A stretch of DNA of 64,000 nucleotides from Agrypnia vestita (taxonomy: Eukaryota > Arthropoda > Insecta > Trichoptera > Phryganeidae). Location: NCBI GenBank assembly GCA_016648135.1, contig JADDOH010002142.1, positions 1 through 64,000 of the forward strand. Reading direction: 5' to 3'. Shown here piece after piece: positions 22,586 through 33,935 of this stretch. The notes under the pieces were generated by a model. It saw only the letters and a list, made by a program, of their open reading frames with translations, had not been told where the DNA came from and ran no database searches. The stretch's first letter is position 1; the number at the start of each line of letters is the position of its first letter. Made by a program: the position numbers and the translations under genes.

Positions 22586-22795
22586 TGGATTCTACAAGGA
22601 CACAAGTCACAAAGTGTTTTTTGTGAGATTGATATTGGATTGTTAACATGATTGATAAATGAGATTCAGTTGCTGTTTAGTATATCAAGTCAGTTACTAA
22701 TCCCCGATACAATCTCAAATGACGGTAATTTCTACCGCGATCTTTTTTTTTGCCAATTCTAGGCACAAACTATTATGACATCAGCATATGCTAAC

Positions 22796-23203
22796 TAGTG
22801 ATGTTCCGGATATCCGTATCCGTATCCGTATCCGTATCCGCGGATATCCGAGGGAGAAGAAAGACCCGTTACTTTTCTCGCGGATCTTTTACCTTATTAA
22901 TTTTCAATTCATAGGATGAAATGCTATAAAAAGGTGATAAGGTTGAATTAAAAAACTATTAAATTCCATTCAGAGTATTTTTTAATTCTTATTATTATTC
23001 TTATAATCAAATATTTTATCGTATTAAGTTACCATACCAATAGTACATAACTCAAAGTTACTAAATCAACTATCTTTATTCACGGATTGAATAAGAAAAT
23101 AAAGATCCGTATCCGTATCCGTTTCCGCGGATCTTGACACCGAATATCCGTATTCGGATCCGTATCCTCGGATATACATTTTTAACAATCCGGCACATCA
23201 CTA
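22796..23203. mobile_element. hAT-type MITE with GTATCC-rich ends
   Basis: A perfect 8-bp duplication ATGCTAAC (22788-22795 and 23204-23211) flanks the element, the hallmark of hAT insertion. Ends are TAGTGATGTTCCGGAT and, inverted, TAGTGATGTGCCGGAT. Just inside each end are runs of (GTATCC)n-related hexamers, at 22808-22850 and 23106-23175, which are themselves inverted. It is 408 bp long and non-coding, so non-autonomous. Confidence 0.88.
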
Positions 23204-23211
23204 ATGCTAAC

Positions 23212-24784
23212 GCTGCACAGAGTTCAAAGCCAGAAAAATGTGGCCGCTTTGTGGTGTGGTCAAAGGCACTGGTAAATTGTCGGCAAACATGCCGAATGGA
23301 AGTCTGTGTTGATTCTGGAACATGACATAGAACGGGTAATATTATCGCAGAGCATATTATTTGTAAACTGCATGCTACATGCACTCTTCCTGCAAGAATA
23401 ATCATATGCGCGGCTGCACCGGGAAGAACGAGAGAGATGCGCGCATCCGAAATATTTTCTCTGCGTAAAATTATTCGGCGGGTGGAAATGAAACGCAGTA
23501 TTGTTAATTGGAATTTCTTTTTCTTTTCGTGACACAAAGAGATCAGATTGGGTAGTCAAAAGGGAAAACAATTCAAAAGCATTCCTTAAATTAATTTTAT
23601 TAATTCCTGGAATGATATCGATTATGTGCGGAACAAGGATTGGATATTTCCAAGTAGCCGCTCACTCGTTCGGGTTGAACTTAAGGGATAGTCCGGAGTG
23701 TTTGGAGGAGAAGCCCTTTGGTCTATCCGTTACTGCTTTTGTACAATTATGTTTACAACTGCTCAAGGCTAATTTTCAACTCCGTACTGGCTTGTGTCAT
23801 CTTTTAACCATTAACTCACCATGTCAGATATCCATAATATATATATTATTTAACGAAAATAACTAAAAAGTCAAATGTCACAATTCGGCCTCCATGGGTG
23901 GTTTGACTCACCTATTTTTACCAGGCAACCTGTATTATGGACCAGAAAACGATAGGCAACCCAACACTTTCTTATTTCTTACGCTTCCTACTCTCAATCA
24001 ATATAGATTTCGTTTGATAAACAAGTATGCCAGAGAAAAAGTGAAAAAAAAATGCATTGCATTAGTTTTAATTAAACGTAAACTTGACTTAATTTCACCA
24101 GGCAACCCGTTCGCAATATTTTGATGACCCATGGTGTAAATGTATCATGATGCTAAAAATATTTTTCACTTGGTAAACAGATGGGTGAAGGTCGATCTTA
24201 GTCGGGATCTTTGACTATCTTATTTGTTTTAAATGTCACAGAACTTTGTTCTTAAATTGTAAAGAATAAAAAACATTTTATTATTTATCCGAGATTATTC
24301 TAGTCAGATTTTTTTCAATGGCGCGAGCTAAGATGTTGACACACTAAAAAATGGGACAGAAATTGTACGAATTGTTCGACTTTTGAATGTGGAAGCCTGC
24401 CACGGTAGGTTTGGCCCAGTTTCAGCAAACGGTGTGACGTCACGGGAACAGTCACCGCCGCAAGTGCGGTCACAGAGCTGAATGAGAAGTGACGGGAAAA
24501 AGCTTCTGGAACTGTTTTTCTTGGCGGAAATATATTTTTACGCAACGCGGTGGAATTTTTTGTAAACGGAAACCTTGAATTTTTTGAACGCGGCCAGAAA
24601 TAGGAATGAATTAAGACGAGTTAAATGTGTATGGAAATACTAAGAAAGTCAACGATTTATGTTCATTGTGCAGAAGTCGTGAGGCGTATTCTCGGATGGG
24701 TGACGTGAGGAATGCGGAGATGATGATGAACCGGTTTTAATTTGATTGGCCGGCAACACAACAAACCCTTATAGGCAAGTCACG
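23212..24784. other. Non-coding stretch without recognised family
   Basis: Open frames of 103-153 codons at 23076-23866 overlap on both strands and carry no motif. CAGGCAACC-type half-sites occur at 23922 and 24101. A GC-richer block lies at 24340-24560. Confidence 0.4.
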
Positions 24785-24860
24785 AAGAACTATACTAACT
24801 AACCATTACGCCGTTTCTTTGCAGAGGTGGGCAGAAATTATAAAAGGCTATATTTTTATA
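24785..24860 (-). pseudogene. RTE-type LINE tail scrap
   Basis: ACTAACTAACCATTACGCCG on the plus strand is the reverse complement of the (TTAG)n tail and last bases of the RTE family (compare 49362-49390). Confidence 0.45.
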
Positions 24861-24884
24861 TAAGGATCGCGAAAGTACTATGAC

Positions 24885-24940
24885 GATCAAAACAGTGTTA
24901 TAAAAATCTACGCGTGCGAAGCCACGCGGGCACAGCTAGT
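24885..24940 (+). mobile_element. Helitron-like 3' end
   Basis: A terminal hairpin with six-base arms CGCGTG (24911-24916) and CACGCG (24923-24928) is followed by CTAG (24936-24939) and a T, the usual Helitron 3' layout. The 5' end was not identified. Confidence 0.6.
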
Positions 24941-25196
24941 GATATATATAAATATCTGTGCCCGTAAATAGTTAGTAATTAACGTATTAACTTATCCTAA
25001 CATATCTCACGTAGAAATAATTTTGACGTAGTACATAATAATAATATAAGTATGTTCAAATAAAGGATATCAATTGCAACAGTAGTGTGTAGAACATAAT
25101 ACAGTAAATAAGAATAATAAAGTATACGTATTACCTAACTTTATTTATATCTTGCATTGCAATAATGAATCATCAGTAAGTTATAAATCAAGTATT

Positions 25197-25740
25197 AATT
25201 CAATATTGCGTCGCAGATAGGTGGTATAGAGTCACATGATAGATGTCGATGTCAGTGAACAAGTCGTTGTAGACTCGGCACATTCTCACTATGGGGGAGC
25301 GTAATCCGTAATTAGTACGAGCTACAGTAATGTGGAAGACGCACTGTGTTCTAGCAGCTCTTGCTGGGACGTGGATGTTGATAAGTGATAAAAGGGGTGG
25401 ACAATTAAATTGGTTTCGACAGATCTTGTACAAATTAACAATGTCAAGAGCTGCGCGTCTGTTTTTTATACTTAAGATATTGAAGTAATTCAGTGAATCT
25501 GCATAGTGTTGCCGTGGGATGTTTAACCTAAAGCTAAGCGTTCTGACGTATTTTCTTTGTATTTTAATTTTTTCAAAATATAAGAAAACACAAACCTGAA
25601 GATCTTGTTCTTCGGTTGCGAGAGACACCCGATAATGACACATTCTGATAAAAAAAATTTCACCATATTGGTAATTTTCGCCATTTCGATTCTCTAAATT
25701 TACGACCGACTGTCGTATACCCATAATACGCACGATTGTT
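25197..25740 (-). pseudogene. Jockey/CR1-like non-LTR reverse transcriptase, C-terminal part
   Basis: The minus-strand frame (177 codons) aligns by eye with the C-termini of jockey/CR1-like polyproteins. It has SIKNRRAALDIVNLYKICRN, then CPPLLSLINIHVPARAARTQ, then RTNYGLRSPIVRM, then DIDIYHV near the end. The same order of motifs occurs in the frames at 6225-6875 and 29558-30030. No catalytic RT motif is present, so the copy is 5'-truncated. The methionine that opens the frame is not a true start. An alternative host gene is unlikely given these parallels. Confidence 0.72.
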
Positions 25741-27104
25741 ATTTCAGAATTGAATTATTTAACTGAAATGTATTTTGGGTTAAATCCTGGGAAAATATTC
25801 CGCCGCGTCCGCAACGAAAATATTTTTTCAGCTCGACCCAGCATTGAGTTTTCAATAGTGATTTGCGACATTCCAGCGCGGTGACGGCTATTGTTTGTTC
25901 TACCCGATCGACGCGCAAACTGAAAAGTGTTCCGCCCCGACGCAAACAAACATTCGGGGGATGTTTCGCTGGATCCGCTTTTAGCCGCAAACGAAATTAC
26001 CTCGGAAATACGCCGCGACCGCAAATATATCAGTGCAAATCATTAAATTAGACTATTTGAATAGTGGGCTCAAAGGCTTGCAGTAGAGACGAGTTACAAA
26101 CATTTCTTACCTCAAATGTATTGAATTTATTTTATAACCAGGCTTTCGAACGTTGAACTGCCCGTTCTGCAATTATTCTGATGCGTATATCATCGCTCAG
26201 TCGTAGCTCCTGACACCATCGCGCTACCACTATTCGGGGTTCTTTCTTTTCCTCTATGAAGTACTAGCAAAAAAACGAGCCTTACAGTAGTCGCATATGA
26301 CGTGTAATATTTGACATCTCACAATTAAAAATATCAATTGAACAGCAACAGGAATAAACATCAAAATTTCAAAAAGCTAGTACCTATGTATTTATTAATT
26401 GGTAAATACAAGTAAAGAAAATGTATGTGCATTTATTTATTCTTGAATTTTGCAGCATTAGGTAGGTACCGTATATCTACATACGCATTTTGTTTAGAAA
26501 TATGTTTGGTCAATTATATGTTTTTATTCATTTTCATAGATAGCAGTAGTGTGCCGCCATACATACGGTATGAAAACTTTGAATAAATGTATAAAAATAA
26601 TCACATAAAATAAGATATTGTAAATCATTAAGGGTAGTTATTTTTATGTAAAAAAATTAAGTATTTATTGGATAATTTCGAAAATATAAGCCAAGATATA
26701 ACAAAATTACAACATACACACGCTTGACACCAGTCTCGCAACATATATACAAAATCAAAAGCATTGGCTGGTAGTGTGCGACTTCACTGTGATGGCACTT
26801 GCTGGACATTGATTTGTTTATAAACGATGATTTTTTGTCCATCGCGTGTGCTTCGCGCGCGCTCATTGGTAAAATGAATTTGCGCGCGTCTTTTTTCCTG
26901 CTACGCATTTCAGTCCTTTTTAACGAAATCACTACCACAGATTGCAGGAAAGCGAGAGGAAAGATGTTAGACATCAAAAATCTAGCACCTGGTTTTACAT
27001 GACCCAACCATTGCAGCCTTGCAACTTTTATTGATTGAATCGTGTTCTACATTATAATATTTTCCTCTAACAATATCTATGTGTGAATTTCAATGATTAT
27101 CTTA
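25741..27104. other. Non-coding stretch with a GC-rich block at 25790-26030
   Basis: The GC-rich block contains two similar runs, CGCCGCGTCCGCAACGAAAA and CGCCGCGACCGCAAATATA, and overlapping frames on both strands without a domain. The rest is AT-rich with a short CG-rich patch at 26845-26890. No family was recognised. Confidence 0.4.
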
Positions 27105-27250
27105 TTGGTCTTGTGTTCAAGACTCTCATGGTGGTGTTTAACATTGCGGGATCGAACATCGTTTCAGGACACCATAAAGTTAGTCATAGTTTCAGAGCAC
27201 AAGCCTTTAAGCGTTGTTTGAAAATATTAATAATATGTTAACTCTAAAAA
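27105..27250 (+). repeat. tRNA-derived SINE-like repeat, copy 2
   Basis: TGGTCTTGTGTTCAAGACTC (A-box region) and GCGGGATCGAACATCG (decayed B box) are followed by the family body AAGTTAGTCATAGTTTCAGA and GCACAAGCCTTTAAG. It is more diverged than the copies at 21535 and 52050. Confidence 0.6.
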
Positions 27251-27754
27251 AACTGATATTTACACTGTGAGGGATATAAAAAAAACACATTCTATTATCA
27301 ACTTCAATGCATGTAGATAAACATTCAAATATACCCCACAAGGTTCAAAAAATACCTTTTAGTATATTAAAATGAGGATTGGTCAGAATTCACTTCCCTG
27401 TGGTACTCCAAAAGTAATTATTCGAAAGATTACTTTCAATGTTGTCAATTCCAACTGTTGGATTTCAACAAGCATACTTATTATGACATCAAACCATGTA
27501 AGTATTTCATAACGCTGATTAAGAGTGAGAACCACTTGGTACTAGGCTCTTCTGTCCTGCTCCAAGCTATTCCTTTCAGAGCGGCTAGAAATCTCGCCTC
27601 ATATTTTCGCCCTTAATTTATGCACGTACGTGATTTTTTTCCTGTCCGCAGAAAGCGTCGGTCGGTGGCGGTCAGCCTCTAGTTAGTGCCCGTCGGATTA
27701 TCAACTGTCATAAAATGATGACTTTAGTAGCAACATTGCCTTATATATAGATTG

Positions 27755-28435
27755 GAGATACGCTGGTGAAAACCATTCGTTGGATCCATGAGGCTTACGG
27801 AGATGACGCTTAAAGAATCACACGGATAAAAAAGTGGCGCAACCATTTCGAGGATGGCCGCATATCAGTGGACAGCGAGCCGCATCCCGGCAGGTCCTCA
27901 ACAAGCCAAAACAACAAACTTTGTGATTGACCAAGTGCGGGTTTTGGTCATGCAGGATCATCATATCACAGTTCGAGGACTTGGGTATGAGGTGGAGGTA
28001 AGCAGTAGAGTAGTACACTAATTTTTGACCAAGGATTTATACTGAAAGAGAAAGTCAAGAAAGGAAAGGTCCGTCCAAAAGGAAGTCCGCAAGATTCGTG
28101 CTGAAGCTACTAATGATGAAGTAGCTCCATCGCGATAATACACCCGCCCACTCTTCGCATCTGATTCCGACTTTCTCAGCAAAACACAGCATTTGCCTGG
28201 TTTTTCAGTCTTCCTACTCTCCCCACATGGCTTCTTGTGATTTTTAGCTATTCTCAATGTTAAGTTGAAAATTCCACTGAACGGGACCTGATTTGAATCA
28301 AAAGAAGACATTATGCGGAACGCGACGGCCCAGTTGAACAACATTCCAAAAGATACATTTTAGAAGTGTTTTCAAGAATGGCGGGATTGCTGAGAGGGTT
28401 ATGTACAAACTTACTGGTTACATTACTGTAATGTA
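27755..28435 (+). pseudogene. Degenerate mariner-type transposase
   Basis: The conceptual translation, split by stops and frameshifts, keeps mariner-like landmarks in order. These are KTIRWIHEAYGDDA and a helix-turn-helix part with RNHFEDGRISVDSEPHPGRS, then after an internal deletion HRDNTPAHSSHLIPTF (second catalytic aspartate region) and SPHMASCDF (third). The C-terminal NATAQLNNIPK and EWRDC follow. The first catalytic aspartate region is missing. No inverted repeats could be recognised around it. It belongs to a different subfamily from the mariner at 50296 and is much older. Confidence 0.82.
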
Positions 28436-28439
28436 TTTC

Positions 28440-29554
28440 CGCCAGGGAATACGGTGGTAGAAATACAAGTTGAGTAAATCGCGGATGGGTGTTTTACTCT
28501 TAGTTTATTTCCCATAGAATTTGCCGCACGAGCGTAACTATGATCCTGACTAGAATATGCGGGAATCGGGAAGTAAAATAAAGCGTGCGCATACTTATAA
28601 ACAAATGCCGCGTGTTCCCGTTTTAATGTTATCGCATTCCCCACCATCTTCGCACCTCGCGCCTCAGGTGGCGAGCACACAAAAACACCACAATTACCTC
28701 GAAGGAGATTAGAGTAAGTACGGAGTGTATGAGTAAATATGTTTCTGCTGTTTTTTTTCACACTTTTGGAACACAGGCAAATTTCTGGCCAATTATTCTA
28801 TTGACCAACATTTTTTTTCTTTTTCGACATTTATGACATTCACTGATAAATAACATTCAAATACAATGTAAAAGGTATTTAAAAAAATTATTCAAAATCG
28901 GTTTATTTCAATTCTCCGGATCGAATAATATCCCGCTGGTAACTAGGCAGATAGATTTATTCTATATATTCCATGCGACTTCTTTGTTTTTCACATCATT
29001 GAGTTAAATTTAAGGTTAAGGTTTAAAAAATGCCACCAACAGTCGTCACGTTTCCTTTGTCTCTCTGGAAAATTTTCCCATCATATTAATAAGCTGGTTA
29101 TATACGCGCAAATATGATACGGCGGCTGACGGGAAGCGCGTGTTGCCAGGCAACGCGAGATAAAATGTACAGTGAATTTTACATGTTTATGTCATAAAGC
29201 CTCCCCGCAGCCTCCGCGTCAGTGTTTATATTTGCATTATGATTCCGGCGGGGAGGGGACGACAAAGGGAGGAGAGACCGCCGCAAGGAACGAATTATTT
29301 CATAATGGATAAACAAATACCACGCTATCTTCAGGCCGGGTAATACATGGCAATAGGCACGGGTAATGGCCGAATAATAGCTTGTTTGGTGCGAAATACT
29401 GATTTGATATACCTTACGACTTGACTGAAAAATATCTTTTTGTCAAAACATAGTGGTCTTGCCACAAACGTTATCAATAACATATGAAAAATCTTTCTAT
29501 CAAAATATGCTTATGTTTGAGAACTAACTCTATGCATTATTAGTATATTCCCAT
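28440..29554. other. Non-coding stretch with GC-richer blocks
   Basis: GC-richer blocks at 28500-28720 and 29100-29340 stand out. The second holds the X-box-like site at 29142 and purine-rich GGCGGGGAGGGGACG near 29250. A minus-strand frame of 112 codons (28423-28761) has no domain. Confidence 0.4.
29142..29154. promoter_or_regulatory. X-box-like palindrome GTTGCCAGGCAAC
   Basis: A perfect inverted repeat of the RFX half-site GTTGCC around a single A, inside a GC-richer block. It is one central base different from the site at 5700. No target gene is visible. Confidence 0.33.
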
Positions 29555-29557
29555 AAA

Positions 29558-30032
29558 AACCACCGATAATAAAATAAGAGCCCTAATTAGAAGCTCGTTA
29601 GAATTCTCATCAACAATCTACTCACCAAATTACGATATCCACAATAATAGAGTAGAAAAAATCGAAAAAAAAACCTTAAATCTTTGACTTATCGACAAGG
29701 TCTAAGTGATTTGATACATACTATGAAAGACTCAAAAATTTTCACCGAATCTCCTTAAGAAAAAATTTTAAAAAAATAAAAAAAACAAAAGAAGAAATAT
29801 TACTGACCTAATGATTCTCTACAAAACAGTCAATTAAAAACTAGACACCCCCTTAATACTATCACAAATATAAATTAACATCCCTGTCAGATCAATGAGG
29901 TCTCCAAGCCTTTTTCACACTAAATTTTACAACACCAATCTAGGCTATTTCTCTCCTCTACCTAGAATGATTAATCACTATAACGAGATATCGTCCAGAG
30001 ACGGCAAACTTGATATATTCTTTGTGACATAG
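29558..30032 (+). pseudogene. Jockey/CR1-like non-LTR reverse transcriptase, decayed C-terminal part
   Basis: Reading through several stops and at least one frameshift gives RALIRSSLEFSSTIYSPNYD and NNRVEKIEKKTLNL. Further on come DLMILYKTVN, INIPVRSMRSPSLF and FSPLPRMINHYNE, ending in GKLDIFFVT and a TAG. The order and motifs match the frames at 6225-6875 and 25197-25740. The copy is old, since no frame longer than a few dozen codons survives. Confidence 0.7.
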
Positions 30033-30260
30033 GCTCAGTTCAGAAGCGAAATATTGATAAACTTGGTTGACGGTCCCTCAAGCGTGTAATACATGCTCGT
30101 CATTGACACACGATATTGACCGTGAAACCCATGCACTAGCCGTAAACCTGTCAATTAGAAATCATTCCTTAAATTTATTCGATTTTAAATTCCTAGTCTT
30201 TATATTATACTTAATATTACTTACAATTTATTTATCTTTAAAACACTTTTTAAAGAGGAT

Positions 30261-30369
30261 TATAGGTTTTTTCATATTAGCCTGCAACTGAGTTAGTGTG
30301 GGTACAGTGCGTAATACGAGCATTATACCCACACTTACTCAATTACAAGCTTATATGAAAAGACCTATA
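30261..30369. repeat. 109-nt imperfect hairpin
   Basis: Arms of about 44 bases (30261-30304 and 30326-30369) pair with roughly seven mismatches around a 21-base loop; outer ends are TATAGGT/ACCTATA and inner ends GTGTGGGTA/TACCCACAC. It could be a small foldback element or a structured transcript; no family was recognised. Confidence 0.7.
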
Positions 30370-30503
30370 CTTAACAGGCATTAGGAAATAAGTACGACCA
30401 CTATCGTGCGAATTGACATGAATTAATGCGAACCTATGTGAAATATTCTATTGAGAATTAAAAACGATGCTCCGTTTACGTTCATGTCAAGTGACATTTC
30501 TGT

Positions 30504-31440
30504 TGCTTCTTCCAGCTTAATCTGGAGCGATCTACCGCACCGGCCGTCTTCCTTCCGGGGTTGCCAGGAGGATTTTTCTTGGTATTCGTTCCTCTGGAAT
30601 TCTTAGCACATGTCTAAGTCACCTCATTTGTGATGTTTCTGTGTAGTAGTAGGGTCTCCATGCCAAGTGTGTACCTTACGTCGGCACTTCTCAATCTGTC
30701 CATCAATGTGACTCCCGCTAGCCCCCTTAGAAAACTCATCTGGGCAGCCTGGATCCTTGCTCTCACTCTTCGTCAGGATCCAAATTTGATGACCATACAT
30801 TAGAGAGAGCCTGTATACAGATTTGAAAATAGTCAGTTTTGTCTTGACACTTAGCTAGGATTTTCTTATCACCGCACTAAATAGAGAACGTAGAACGCGG
30901 CTTCATCTCAGATTCTTGTATTTCATTTCCCTGCCTCTCGTCGCTAGAAAATTCCACCCCAAGGTATTTGAATTTTTCTACTTGCTTCGGCTGGGTCCTC
31001 TGTATGCTGATCGAGCACTGCTCTTGGTCTCTTCCTACGACCATAACCTCTGTTTTGGCAGTACTAATCTTTATCTCTACATGATTGCACTCTTCGTTGA
31101 AAGAGTTTATCCACTATTGTAGGTCCTCTTGTGTGGGACCCAGCCTCGCTATATCATCCGCGAAGAGTAAAGAATCTATTTCCACATCCCCAACTCTTAC
31201 GGCCCTTGCTGTTTGGCTTTTCCGGCTTATCCTGTCCATATAAAGGGTGAACAGGATTGGCGAAAGTGGGCAACCTTGTCTCAATCCTGTTCCAACATTA
31301 AACTCCTCCGATATTGCGTCATTTATTCGTACGCAGCTTTTGTAATCCTCATACAAGGATTGAATTGCCTTGAAAAGGTCCCTTTCTATTCCGTATTCTG
31401 TCCGCAGAATATCGCGCGGTACCAAGTAGTATACTTTCTT
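30504..31440 (-). pseudogene. RTE-like non-LTR reverse transcriptase with FADD box, decayed
   Basis: The minus strand carries the only reverse-transcriptase catalytic core in the window. It has VPRDILRTEYGIERDLFKAI, then GLRQGCPLSPILFTLYMDRI (motif 4 region), then SLLFADDIARLG with the catalytic aspartates. A TAG follows in GPTQEDLQ. Reading on gives KISTAKTEVMVVGRDQEQC and VEKFKYLGVEFSSDERQ, later AAQMSFLRGLAGVTLMDRLR and RHVLRIPEERIPRKILLATP near the 3' end. The 5' endonuclease part is missing and several stops and frameshifts interrupt the rest, so it is dead. The clade (RTE or a neighbour) is inferred from the C-terminal style. Confidence 0.82.
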
Positions 31441-32204
31441 TCAAGATTTTTATTATAATATTTCAAGCTAAATAGACGAGATGTACTCACTTTTGAAGTC
31501 GTAAAATTTCTACGAGAAATGCCAAGATATCACACCAAGCCTAATTCTAATATCTTTGCCTGTTTAAAAAAACAACGATCCTGTAAATTTTGAAATAATT
31601 TTGATAAGATCAATCTAAATACTCTTAAAAAGTAAAATGTCTTAGAATATACAAGAAGATGTTTTGATTAGGTATAGATTAGGTATAGATCAAAATTTCA
31701 GTAGAGTAAAAAAGTACATCTTGTTCATTAGGAGACAATATGAATATTCTTCAGCTGTAACATATTCTTCTCTGTTGAAGAACTAGATTTGATCATCTTT
31801 ATGTTATACTCTGTACCTAACTTGTTTACCTAATCTCCAGAAATGAGGCTTTTGATTAGTAGGTAGTGTTCACCAGTAGACACGTACGTAGTAGTACGTG
31901 AAATGATAATATTTAAATTATTTACAATTTAAAGGTCGCCTTTATAATAATTTATTTATCACCATTGCGCCACAAAACATTATCACACATCATTAAATCG
32001 ATTTATTTTTAGCAAAACCACTGATATTAATAATTACAATAGGTCTTTATTTCAGCTTGTTAAGAATAGATTCTCACCTCGCCATATAGGTATAAGTAAA
32101 AATATAAAAATAGCAACAGACATACATGTAGAATAAGAAATGAAAACATGTAAATAAATAAATACATAAAAATAATGGAGAACAATCACTGTTAAATAAT
32201 TATT
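31441..32204. other. AT-rich stretch without recognised features
   Basis: AT-rich sequence with a tandem GATTAGGTATA pair at 31667-31690. No gene or repeat family was recognised. Confidence 0.45.
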
Positions 32205-32410
32205 TTCCATCTTTTGGGCATTGGGGAGTCAAGCCACATAGCAGCTGCTTGAATAATGGAGTTGCTAGATCCCCACATCCATCTTCTTGCGCTAACTATC
32301 TTCAGTCGTTGGAGAGCAGCAAAGCCATGGACCCTGTGTTCTACGAACATTTGAGATGCAGTATGCGAGCATTATCCTGAAGGCATTGTTATATTACACT
32401 CTCATAGAGT
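32205..32410 (-). pseudogene. Possible LINE C-terminal fragment
   Basis: In two minus-strand frames the translation reads NNAFRIMLAYCIS and then VHGFAALQRLKIVSARRWMW followed by GSSNSIIQAAAMW. The NNAFR opening and the spacing of SARRRM-like and SNSII-like parts resemble the end of L2/CR1-like polyproteins. The evidence is by eye only. Confidence 0.42.
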
Positions 32411-32699
32411 TATAGGACAGCAGAGTGTATCTGCACCACAGCTCACTTGTGTACTGGTTCGTGCAATAAGTAACAAAAATAAATACACACTAATACATTT
32501 GTTATTTTTAATATTGTCGCACTTAGTGAAATCTTGCTATTAGATTATACTTCGGAACGCTAAGGTCGTAACAAACCACTGTGCTTCCAATGCACTGGCA
32601 TTGTAGCTTATTCTACCAGCATTAGTAACCAAGGCATTTCAGATATTTTTAAAAAATTATATATTTATTTAACTTTTCTATTTTTATATATATACTTTC

Positions 32700-32760
32700 A
32701 TTTATATCTGCCGGGAATTGAACTGGAATCCCTCAGTATGAAAATATTGTGTCTTACCAA
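32700..32760 (-). repeat. tRNA-like remnant
   Basis: On the minus strand, AGTTGGTAAGACAC (A-box-like) is followed at tRNA-like distance by CCAGTTCAATTCCCGG (B-box-like). Stems are poor, so this is a SINE head or tRNA pseudogene rather than a working tRNA. Confidence 0.45.
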
Positions 32761-32814
32761 CTATTCATTTTAATTAAACAACTTTGTATTAATAATTTAA
32801 ATAGTAACTCTACT

Positions 32815-32850
32815 TCTACCGGTTTCGATACCACCCTATCTTCATGAGGA
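32815..32850 (-). repeat. Hammerhead-like motif
   Basis: The minus strand reads CATGAAGATAGGGTGGTATC then GAAACCGGTAGA. TGAAGA, a short GATA/TATC stem and GAAAC follow the same layout as the arms of the element at 16102-16478, with the shared tail CCGGTAGA. Confidence 0.42.
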
Positions 32851-33634
32851 CGGACGCAAACTAAGTACCCCTTATCTATTGAAGCAAACAAATCAATTTT
32901 AAATGGGAGCGTGACTACAGCTACGGTAGAGGTAATTGAGAAGTGTACGCCGAATTGCGGACTATTTCAAGTAACGGGCTATTCAAATATCTTGATTGTT
33001 ATCTAAATATATTGGCTTATTACTAATTATATTGGCCAAAATTTGCAAATATTGCAAAATATATAATATGTCATTTACAATGTATAAATTTTTTATTAAA
33101 ACAGAGATAGGGGGAAGGCGTGACTTCATTTACGTAGTTTGTCAAGAGTAACTGCAAGATTTTGAACTGGTGATCTTTAAAATAATGAAATATACATTTA
33201 TAACATGAGGAGTGGATGGATTTATGTGGTCGTAAATAGTCACTTTTCATATTTAATTTTAGAATATATCGGCAGCATAATATTCTACAGAGAATAAATA
33301 GATTATTGATTTTGAAAAGGGCAACCTGAAAAGAATTGTAACAAATGGATCAAAAAGACATGCTTTTAATATAAAGTTTCACCGTAAGAAGGCGAAGGAA
33401 TGGCACACGAGTGTGACAGGCTAATACCACAAAATACTCCGGATCAACACTCTTTGAACCCGTGGCATAATTATGTTGTATATCCTTTTTGTCAAACCGA
33501 CTTTTTCTAAACCAAAGTTATCCTGAGATATTACAAATCTTAATTCAACATAACCCTGATTCATCGAATTTGACATTCAGTTTCTAGGCCAATTTTCAAA
33601 TTAAATATTTAAAAAATTGGAATCAGAACATTTT
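32851..33634. other. AT-rich stretch without recognised features
   Basis: No open frame or repeat family was recognised. The first 100 bases may belong to the same repeat as the hammerhead-like motif upstream. Confidence 0.4.
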
Positions 33635-33935
33635 TACTCCCTTTCTTTCAACTCGTAGCGTGTTTGCTTGCTTGCTTGTCTGTCAAAAAACTTTGGATCG
33701 ATTTTTAACCCTTTTCCTGTGATCCAATCGAGCTGAAACTTTGCAGGCAGACTTGTGGCGATGATAAAAATGATCTAATAAATTTTAGTTTTAAAAAATC
33801 AATAATTATAGTATAATTTTGGATTTTTAGAAATCATTCTATCATTTTTTTTATCATTTTTAGCAATCATTCTATATGAGTAATTAGCCCGACGCGTGTA
33901 TAGACACGAAACCTGATTCAAAATGAAAGGGAGTA
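33635..33935. mobile_element. Stowaway-like MITE, copy B
   Basis: CTCCCTTTC starts at 33637 and GAAAGGGAG ends at 33933, with TA on both sides. The interior is the reverse of copy A (7221-7510), containing AATCGAGCTGAAACTTTGCA. Internal divergence shows the copies are not recent duplicates. Confidence 0.8.

Larger units (their letters stand above)
21706..22795. other. AT-rich stretch with two repeat scraps
   Basis: AT-rich sequence containing a possible Helitron-like piece at 22190-22430 and an RTE scrap at 22500-22585 (both listed). Nothing else was recognised. Confidence 0.45.

Noticed and set aside
23076..23866. Overlapping frames of 103-153 codons
   Set aside because: Part covers the GTATCC repeat of the hAT-type MITE (IRIRI runs), and the rest has no domain.
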